Assembly: GCA_910579285.1 (NCBI GenBank)
Contig: CAJTTT010000006.1
Coordinates: 1-64,000, forward strand
Length of the DNA stretch: 64,000 nucleotides
DNA from: an uncultured Lachnospiraceae bacterium
Lineage (GTDB): Bacteria; Bacillota; Clostridia; Lachnospirales; Lachnospiraceae
Direction: 5' to 3'
Part shown: one piece after another, positions 42,482-49,343 of the stretch
Layout: every line of letters begins with the position of its first letter
Numbering within the stretch: the first letter of the stretch is position 1
Notes under the pieces: model-generated
What the model saw: only the letters and a program-made list of their open reading frames with translations
Databases searched by the model: none
Told to the model about the DNA's origin: nothing
Position numbers and translations under genes: made by a program

Positions 42482-45214
42482 ATGAGTGTGAAAAAGACAG
42501 TCATCGGCCTGCTGGCCCATGTGGATGCAGGGAAAACGACTTTGGCGGAACGTATGCTCTATATGGCGGGAGAAATCAGAAGCCCCGGCCGTGTGGATCA
42601 CAGGGATACGTTTCTGGATACGGACGCGCAGGAGCGGGACCGCGGCATTACGATTTTTTCCAAGCAGGCACGTTTTTCCTGGAAGGACAGCGAGGTGACG
42701 CTTTTAGATACGCCTGGGCATGTGGACTTTTCGGCGGAGATGGAGCGGACACTGCAGGTTCTGGACTGTGCGGTTCTCATCGTAAACGGCGCGGACGGGG
42801 TGCAGAGCCACACACTGACGCTCTGGAGGCTGTTGGAACGCTACCGCGTGCCTGTTTTTCTTTTTATTAATAAGATGGATCAGCCCGGGACAGATGCGGA
42901 CAGGCTGCTCTCGGGGGTGCAGAAGGAACTGGACGGGCGCTGTGTGTCCTTTTCATGCCGGAAAGACGAGCGGACGGATGCATTTTATGAAAACATTGCA
43001 GTCTGCGATGAGACGCTTCTGGAGAAGTATCTGGAGCGGGAGGAGCCGTTGATCAGTGACAGAGAGATTGCGGTGCTGATAGAAAGCAGGAAGCTTTTTC
43101 CCTGCTTTTTCGGGTCCGCCCTGCACGGGGACGGCGTGGAGGCATTGCTCGATGCGCTCTCGGTATATGCCCCTGTGCCGGCGTACGGGGAAACGTTTGG
43201 GGCGAGGGTTTTCAAGATCACGAGGGACGCGCAGGGCGGCCGTCTGACGCATGTCAGGGTGACCGGGGGCCGTCTTCAGGTGAAGCAGATCATAACGTCG
43301 GCGGGAAAGAAGGAAAGCGCAGGAGCGGCGGCAGGCGACGGGGAAAAGATTGACCAGATCCGTCTCTACTCGGGGGAAAAGTATGCTGCGGTACAGGAGG
43401 CGGAGGCGGGAAGCATCTGCGCGCTTCTGGGGCCGGAACACACTTTTTGCGGACAGGGGCTTGGCGCGGAGCAGGAGACGGTATGGCCGGTTTTGGAGCC
43501 AGTTATGACTTATCGGGTCAATCCGCCTGAGGAGTGTGACATCCATGATATGTATTCAAAGTTATGTAAACTAGAAGAGGAGGAGCCGCAGCTCCATCTG
43601 GTCAGACAGGAGCACAGCGGGGAAATCCATGTCAGGCTGATGGGCGAGGTGCAGATTGAGATTTTAAAGAAGATGATACAGGAGCGTTTCGGCATAGAAG
43701 TGGATTTTGATGAGGGGAGCGTTCTCTACAAAGAAACCATCACAGACGTGGCGGAAGGGGTGGGTCATTTTGAGCCGCTCAGACATTACGCGGAGGTGCA
43801 TCTGATTCTGGAGCCGGGAGAGCGGGGCAGCGGCCTTACCTTTCGGAGTTTGTGCAGCGAGGACAAGCTGGATCGGAACTGGCAGCGGCTGATTCTGACC
43901 CATCTGGAGGAAAAAACGCATCTCGGTGTGCTCACGGGATCCCCGATTACGGATATGCAGATTACGCTGGCGGCGGGAAAATCCCATGTGAAGCACACGG
44001 AGGGCGGGGATTTCAGACAGGCCACCTACCGCGCCCTCAGACAGGGACTGTGCAGGGCTGGGAGTGTGCTGTTAGAGCCAGTTTATGAATTTCGCATGGA
44101 ACTTCCCGCCTCTCTGATAGGGCGGGCCATGACGGATGTGCAGGCCATGAGCGGCCGGTTTGACGCGCCGGAGACTTTTGGGGAGGAGGCGCATCTTACG
44201 GGTACGGTTCCCGTTTCCGAATTTGGCGGATACCAGACAAAAATGCTTTCCTATTCCGGGGGAAAGGGGCGGCTGATTACCAGACTGAAGGGCTATGAAC
44301 CATGCCACAATGCAGAGGAAGTCATAGAGCGGACCGGCTATGAGGCGGAGCACGATACGGACAATCCGTGCGGCTCTGTGTTCTGCGCTCACGGCGCGGG
44401 ATTTGTGGTGGAGTGGGATCAGGTGGAATCCTATATGCATCTGGAGCCAGCGCTGAAGGCGGGGTGGCGGCTGTCAGACGGCAGCATTTATGGCGTGGAT
44501 GACGAAAACGACCAAGATGGTCAATGTTCTCGATGCGGACAAGGTGACAGCACCGCAGATAACGGGACGGGAAGCAGCGCCGGAGCGGGGAATTTTGCAG
44601 AGCGGTATGCGAAACGGTCTGCTGATGGAAGGTCTACGGTTGACTTTATAGGTCAAGATGAGGTGGAAGAAATTTTTGCGCGCACTTTCGGCACAAGGGA
44701 GCCGAAAAAACAGGGGTGGGCCAGAACCATCCGGGCAAAGACGGCGCCGCCGGCCGAGGTGGAGTACCACGGCAGTCAAAACAGGCAGGAGGAGTACCTT
44801 CTGGTGGACGGCTACAATATCATCTTTGCGTGGGACGAACTTTCCGATCTGGCCGGAGCGGATTTAAATGCCGCCAGGTGCAGGCTGATGGATATTCTCT
44901 GTAATTATCAGGCGTTTCGAAAAATGCATCTGATACTGGTGTTTGACGCGTACCGCGTGAAGGGCAATCCGGGCAGTGTGGAGCGGTATCACAATATTGA
45001 TGTGGTCTACACGAAGGAGGCCGAGACGGCGGATCAGTATATCGAGAAGGTGACCCACGAGATGAGCCGGAAAAACCACCGTGTGCGGGTGGCCACCTCC
45101 GATGGACTCGAACAGATCATCATAATGGGGGCCGGCGCCATCCGGGTTTCCGCAAGGGAACTTCTCGAGGAGATCCGGGCGGCAGAGGCGGAGATGCGGG
45201 ATTGGTTGACATAA
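42482..45214 (+). CDS. TetM/EF-G-like translational GTPase fused to NYN ribonuclease
   Basis: 910 residues. G1 AHVDAGKTT (12-20), G2 RGITI (54-58), G3 DTPGH (76-80) and G4 NKMD (130-133) with EF-G domains II-V to about residue 660 make it a ribosomal-protection type GTPase. A low-complexity linker (about 680-765) leads to a PIN-like NYN domain (about 770-905; LVDGYNIIFAW, VFDAYRVKG, TKEAETADQYIEK, ATSDGLEQ), close to Rae1/YacP, the A-site mRNA nuclease of Bacillus. Fusion predicts a protein that enters the A site by GTPase action and cuts mRNA. Drug resistance is not established. Confidence 0.85.
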   Translation: MSVKKTVIGLLAHVDAGKTTLAERMLYMAGEIRSPGRVDHRDTFLDTDAQERDRGITIFSKQARFSWKDSEVTLLDTPGHVDFSAEMERTLQVLDCAVLIVNGADGVQSHTLTLWRLLERYRVPVFLFINKMDQPGTDADRLLSGVQKELDGRCVSFSCRKDERTDAFYENIAVCDETLLEKYLEREEPLISDREIAVLIESRKLFPCFFGSALHGDGVEALLDALSVYAPVPAYGETFGARVFKITRDAQGGRLTHVRVTGGRLQVKQIITSAGKKESAGAAAGDGEKIDQIRLYSGEKYAAVQEAEAGSICALLGPEHTFCGQGLGAEQETVWPVLEPVMTYRVNPPEECDIHDMYSKLCKLEEEEPQLHLVRQEHSGEIHVRLMGEVQIEILKKMIQERFGIEVDFDEGSVLYKETITDVAEGVGHFEPLRHYAEVHLILEPGERGSGLTFRSLCSEDKLDRNWQRLILTHLEEKTHLGVLTGSPITDMQITLAAGKSHVKHTEGGDFRQATYRALRQGLCRAGSVLLEPVYEFRMELPASLIGRAMTDVQAMSGRFDAPETFGEEAHLTGTVPVSEFGGYQTKMLSYSGGKGRLITRLKGYEPCHNAEEVIERTGYEAEHDTDNPCGSVFCAHGAGFVVEWDQVESYMHLEPALKAGWRLSDGSIYGVDDENDQDGQCSRCGQGDSTADNGTGSSAGAGNFAERYAKRSADGRSTVDFIGQDEVEEIFARTFGTREPKKQGWARTIRAKTAPPAEVEYHGSQNRQEEYLLVDGYNIIFAWDELSDLAGADLNAARCRLMDILCNYQAFRKMHLILVFDAYRVKGNPGSVERYHNIDVVYTKEAETADQYIEKVTHEMSRKNHRVRVATSDGLEQIIIMGAGAIRVSARELLEEIRAAEAEMRDWLT
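43562..43571 (+). other. XerD half-site-like decamer
   Basis: TTATGTAAAC followed by T inside the GTPase-NYN gene, coded by the rare codons tta-tgt-aaa-cta. Confidence 0.6.
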
Positions 45215-45236
45215 TGCGATTGAATTTCATAAGCAG

Positions 45237-45261
45237 GCTTGAAATGCTTCGCATTCCAAGC
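45237..45261. repeat. inverted, diverged copy of the palindromic element
   Basis: GCTTG-AAATGC-ttc-GCATT-CCAAGC, on the minus strand a diverged copy of the GAAATGC-gna-GCATTTC core hairpin with CCTGCTTAT next to it. It lies between the GTPase and response regulator genes. Confidence 0.6.
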
Positions 45262-45357
45262 TCGCACTTTAAGATTTTTATAAGAAATCCCACGACTTTT
45301 TTATAAGGACTTCTTTTTATGATAAGTTCAGGCTTAGGAAAAGGGGGTAAGATTTTT

Positions 45358-46056
45358 ATGGATGCATGTGTGCTGGTGGTGGATGATGACAGAGAGATCG
45401 TGCGGGCGATCGCCCTTCTTCTGGAGAAGGAAGGGTACCGCGTGCTTAAGGCTTACGACGGCATGGAGGCGCTGCGGATTCTGGCGGAGACGGAGGTGCA
45501 GCTTATCATCATGGATGTGATGATGCCGAAGCTGGACGGGCTGTCAGCCATGATGAAGATCAGGGAGCAGAAGAACCTTCCGATCATTGTGCTGAGTGCG
45601 AAGACGGAGGACACGGACAAGATCCTGGGGCTTTCTATGGGGGCGGACGACTATGTGGCGAAGCCCTTCCATCCGCAGGAGCTGGCGGCCCGGGTGAAAA
45701 GCCAGCTTCGCAGGTACACGATGCTGGGCGGCATTCATGCGCAGAATGCGGAGGAAGAGATCGTAAACGGCAGACTCTGTTACCGTCTTAAGGAGCGCAC
45801 GCTCTACGCGGACGGGGAGCCGGTCAGACTGACCGCCACGGAGACAAAGATCATGGAGCTTCTGATGAAGAACCGTGGGCGGATCTTTCCAGCGGAGGAG
45901 ATCTATGAGAGAGTCTGGGAGGATGTGTCCTTTTCGCCGGAGAATACGGTGATGGTGCATATCCGGCACATCCGCGAGAAAATCGAACTCAATCCGAAGG
46001 AGCCAGAATATGTAAAGGTGGTGTGGGGTATTGGATACAAAATGGAAAAAAAGTAA
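45358..46056 (+). CDS. OmpR-family response regulator
   Basis: 232 residues. Receiver with acidic pocket VVDDD, the phospho-Asp in IIMDVMMPKLDG and the Lys in VAKPFHP, then a winged-helix output domain (about 135-230). ATG 45358 lies 9 nt after AAGGGGG. The kinase gene overlaps by 26 nt, so the pair is coupled. Confidence 0.95.
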   Translation: MDACVLVVDDDREIVRAIALLLEKEGYRVLKAYDGMEALRILAETEVQLIIMDVMMPKLDGLSAMMKIREQKNLPIIVLSAKTEDTDKILGLSMGADDYVAKPFHPQELAARVKSQLRRYTMLGGIHAQNAEEEIVNGRLCYRLKERTLYADGEPVRLTATETKIMELLMKNRGRIFPAEEIYERVWEDVSFSPENTVMVHIRHIREKIELNPKEPEYVKVVWGIGYKMEKK

Positions 46057-48595
46057 GTCGGTGTTCAGTTTTATGACGTTTGCAACGGGATTGACCATGT
46101 TAGTCAGCAATCTGATTCCCGCTGCAGGCATGGTGACGGCTTTCGGTACGGGTATTCTTGAGGGACAGCCGGATTATCAGGAAAGCGAGGAGTTTCGGCA
46201 GCTGATTGGCGGGAGACTGTCGATGCTTATGGGCGTGGCGGCTTGGGAAAAGAATGATTCGGAATATGAGTCTGACGGCACGGATGTGAAATCCCGGGCC
46301 GGTCAGGAGCAAAATGACAGGCTTTTAAATGAGCCGGTGACAGTACAGGAAGAGACTGTCGTGGAACAAGCCGCGGATTATGCGGGTGAGGCCGCTGCGG
46401 ATTTTTGGGACAATGTGGAAGAGCCGGAGGCTTTTGGCGGCGATTGGGATGCGTATCAGCAATATCTGGAGGAACAGCAGGCGTACTATGATGAGATGAT
46501 GGCGGAATATGGATATGCCAGTGAGGGCGGTTATGCCGATTACTATGGCGGGTACTGTTACGGCTATGATTTTGGCGATCAGGAAAGTCTGGACCGTTAT
46601 ATGGCGGATTTGGCCAAAGACAAGAATCTCCTCTACGCCGTGATCTGTCAGAATCAGCTGCTCTACTCCAATATGGAAGGCTTCGGAGAAAAAGCGGGGC
46701 AGGAATGGAGTGGGGAGGATTTTTCACAGGGTCTTGATGCGGACGCGTATAATTTTACCCTATGGTACAACAGGGAAAACGATGGCAAGGTAGCGATCGT
46801 GAAGGACGGCTGGGAGGAAAATGTGTACGGCAACGGTGTCTACAGCGATAACAGCCGCTGGCGGGTGCCCGGTTACGCAAACTTTACGATCGGAGATTCC
46901 TATGAGGATGTGGTGATCTTTCTGGCGGCGGCAAAAAATCCGCAGCTCTACATGGTGAGGGAGAACGGGAACAGCAATATCGTGGAGTATGGCGGCAGAT
47001 TGTACCGCATGAGACTGAAGATGATCTATCTGTACAGCGCTGCAGAGCGGACTGCGATTTTTTTGGTAACCGCTTTGATTCTTCTGGCAACTGCATTACT
47101 GATGCGCGGGAGCAGAAAACAGGCGGTGGAGTGGATCGCGGCTTTCCTGAGAAAGATATGTCTGGAGATCAAGCTTTTCCTGCTGCCTGTTCTGCTGGTT
47201 TTTCTTACGGCAATGAGCGCGGGACCGCTCGGGCATGTAGTCTGGTGGATCAGAAGAGGGGTTCCCTTTTATAGTTGGAGCGGTGATTATCTTTATGAGA
47301 TCACTCGTCTTACGAGGGCAGGGGGATATCTGGCTGTCTGGTTCTGGCTCGTTTATCTGGTTGTTCTGGACTTTCGGATGAATCGGGGAAGGCAGAAAAA
47401 GCCGCTCTTTACCCTTCTCAAGGGGAAAGATTTCAAGTATCCGATTCAGAAAAGGCTGGTGAAAAGACAGCAGCGGACGATGATTGCAGAGCTTATCCTG
47501 AGCATACTGTTTGCGGCGGTCTTCTGTGCGATGTGGCTGTTTATGGAAAACTACACGACTTATCTCGCAGACGGTTACAATTACAGCTATGTGTACGATG
47601 CGTATGAAGGCGCGGCGCAGGGGCTTGGCTATCCGTCCGGACTGACAGGATTTTATATGGCTTATCTGCTGATGCCCTCTTTCGTTTTCACCGCTTTATT
47701 TACCTTTACCATGATTACTTTCTGCAGTTTGCGCAAAAACTATCGTCTGGCCGTGGATATCGGCGCTCTCACAGACCAGATCCTGGCGGTGCGGGAGGGC
47801 AGTCTGACGGAGGAACTGGTCTTATCTGAGGACTCAGACCTGCGGGAGGCGGCGGACAATATAAACCAGATTCAGAAGGGCATGGAAACTGCGGTTACAG
47901 AGCGGATAAAGAGCGAGCGGATGAAGGTGGATCTGGTGACCAATGTGTCCCACGACATCAAGACGCCGCTTACTTCCATCATCAGTTATGCGGAGTTGCT
48001 GCGGCAGGAGAAAGAGCTGCCCCAGCATGTGAAAGAGTATATCCAGATCCTGGGGGAAAAGGCGGAGCGGCTTCGAGGCATCGTGCAGGATGTGTTTGAG
48101 ATCAGCAAGGCCACTTCGGGCCAGCTTCCGATCCAGATGGAGATGCTGGATATGGGCAAGCTCCTGCGGCAGACGCTGGCGGATATGAATGACCGAATTA
48201 GTCAAAGCTCGCTCAGCATGCGGACGGCAATACCCGAAACGCCTGTGGCTGTGATGGCGGACGGTCAGAGACTCTACCGGGTGTTCCAGAATCTTTTTCA
48301 GAACGCACTGCGCTACTCTCTGGAGGGCTCGCGTGTATATCTTTCGCTGACAGAGGAGGACGGACGGGCGGTTGCGCGCATCAAGAATACTTCCGGCGTG
48401 GAGCTTTCGGACGGCAAGGACTTTACCGAGCGGTTTGTACGCGGTGACGCAAGCCGTACCGACGGCGGCAGCGGACTTGGACTTTCCATCGCGAAGAGTT
48501 TTACGGAGGCATGCGGCGGAAGCCTTACGGTGGAGACGGATGCGGATCTGTTTACGGTGACGGTGGCTTTTCCGATCAGTGGACAGGAATCCTAA
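46031..48595 (+). CDS. membrane histidine kinase
   Basis: 854 residues. A first transmembrane helix (about 12-35) is followed by a ~300-residue extracytoplasmic domain rich in acidic and Tyr residues, then about six more helices (about 335-580), a HAMP-like linker, the HisKA H-box VSHDIKTPL (about 640) and an ATPase domain with GGSGLGLSI (about 815). TTG 46031 is the only early start in frame; it overlaps the regulator gene. Ligand unknown. Confidence 0.9.
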   Translation: MDTKWKKSKSVFSFMTFATGLTMLVSNLIPAAGMVTAFGTGILEGQPDYQESEEFRQLIGGRLSMLMGVAAWEKNDSEYESDGTDVKSRAGQEQNDRLLNEPVTVQEETVVEQAADYAGEAAADFWDNVEEPEAFGGDWDAYQQYLEEQQAYYDEMMAEYGYASEGGYADYYGGYCYGYDFGDQESLDRYMADLAKDKNLLYAVICQNQLLYSNMEGFGEKAGQEWSGEDFSQGLDADAYNFTLWYNRENDGKVAIVKDGWEENVYGNGVYSDNSRWRVPGYANFTIGDSYEDVVIFLAAAKNPQLYMVRENGNSNIVEYGGRLYRMRLKMIYLYSAAERTAIFLVTALILLATALLMRGSRKQAVEWIAAFLRKICLEIKLFLLPVLLVFLTAMSAGPLGHVVWWIRRGVPFYSWSGDYLYEITRLTRAGGYLAVWFWLVYLVVLDFRMNRGRQKKPLFTLLKGKDFKYPIQKRLVKRQQRTMIAELILSILFAAVFCAMWLFMENYTTYLADGYNYSYVYDAYEGAAQGLGYPSGLTGFYMAYLLMPSFVFTALFTFTMITFCSLRKNYRLAVDIGALTDQILAVREGSLTEELVLSEDSDLREAADNINQIQKGMETAVTERIKSERMKVDLVTNVSHDIKTPLTSIISYAELLRQEKELPQHVKEYIQILGEKAERLRGIVQDVFEISKATSGQLPIQMEMLDMGKLLRQTLADMNDRISQSSLSMRTAIPETPVAVMADGQRLYRVFQNLFQNALRYSLEGSRVYLSLTEEDGRAVARIKNTSGVELSDGKDFTERFVRGDASRTDGGSGLGLSIAKSFTEACGGSLTVETDADLFTVTVAFPISGQES

Positions 48596-48624
48596 TAAAA
48601 ACGGTATTTCGTTTAAAAACAATA

Positions 48625-48653
48625 TTGACATGAGACTATAAACCATGTAATAT
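48625..48653 (+). promoter_or_regulatory. sigma-A promoter in the 48.6-kb gap
   Basis: TTGACA (48625-48630), 17-bp spacer, TAATAT (48648-48653). Near-consensus. No gene starts within 150 bp downstream; a hairpin terminator follows. Confidence 0.65.
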
Positions 48654-48658
48654 AAGAG

Positions 48659-48727
48659 CATCAGAGAAATTCTAACAGATGTGCGGTCTGCACGTTCAGG
48701 ACAGTTTCTGTCGGATTTTTCTTTTAC
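48659..48727 (+). ncRNA. candidate short RNA
   Basis: Predicted transcript of about 65-70 nt from the 48.63-kb promoter. It includes GTGC-ggtct-GCAC and ends with GACAG-ttt-CTGTC followed by GGATTTTTCTTTT. It could instead be the leader of the broken nuclease gene. Confidence 0.4.
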
Positions 48728-48828
48728 AATGACAATGGAAAATACGGCAGAAACTGAAACGGGCATCGGTGAAAGACATGCTTTCTTTTCTGCCGGACCA
48801 CAGAAAGGAGAAAGCATGACAAAAGGGT

Positions 48829-49200
48829 ATGCAGGGAAAATGCGGAAGGCTTGGGGAATATTCCGAGTTTGTGAATGTGCTGAGGCACTTTTCAGACGGA
48901 AGAAACGATAGAAGAGCAGCGTTTTCCGAGGCAGTGGATTATTGCATCGAAAACGGGATATTGGAGGATGTTTTGAGAAAAAAACGGTCGCATGTTCTTG
49001 GTATGATCCTGGAAGAATTTGATGTAGAAAAATATGAGAGAACACTCCGAAAGGAAGGAAGAGAAGAAGGGATTCGGTGTGTGGTGGAAATTTTGCAGGA
49101 AACAGGGCAGACGAAGAGGTTTGTCATAGATAAGATTGCAGAAAAGTATGCTCTCTCACAGGCTGAGGCGGAGGAGACAACGAAGCGGTACTGGAAATAG
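48829..49200 (+). pseudogene. remnant of an Rpn/PD-(D/E)XK nuclease gene
   Basis: The 3' part of a recombination-promoting nuclease/transposase-like gene: EYSEFVNVLRHFSDGRND, then CIENGILEDVLRKKRSHV, HVLGMILEEF and REEGREEGI are the characteristic C-terminal pieces of the Lachnospiraceae family. The catalytic N-terminal domain is missing and upstream codons are in other frames, so the gene is a 5'-deleted remnant. Confidence 0.7.
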
Positions 49201-49330
49201 TGTGAGAAGTAATTCTAATCACTCGCAGCAAAGGCTGCATCGCAAAGCCAGCAGAGCTGGCTTGGAAGTACTAGATTTGCTTCGCAAATCACTCTCACAC
49301 AGGAGAATGCCCAAAATACAGGCATTCTCC
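49200..49330. repeat. multi-hairpin element with clover-leaf fold
   Basis: Outer stem GTGTGAGA...TCTCACAC (49200-49207 and 49292-49299 or so) encloses three perfect hairpins: GCAGC-aaag-GCTGC, GCCAG-cagag-CTGGC and GATTTGC-ttc-GCAAATC. A further perfect hairpin GGAGAATGCC-n9-GGCATTCTCC (49302-49330) follows. The shape resembles the other intergenic elements. It abuts the nuclease remnant. Confidence 0.75.
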
Positions 49331-49343
49331 GCACGGGTTTGCG

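Noticed and set aside
42482..45214. tetracycline-resistance gene
   Set aside because: The GTPase part is TetM-like, but the fusion, the chromosomal setting and the lack of mobile sequence do not support calling it a resistance gene.
48681..48911. 76-codon plus-strand open frame
   Set aside because: Includes terminator sequence and joins out-of-frame pieces of the nuclease remnant.
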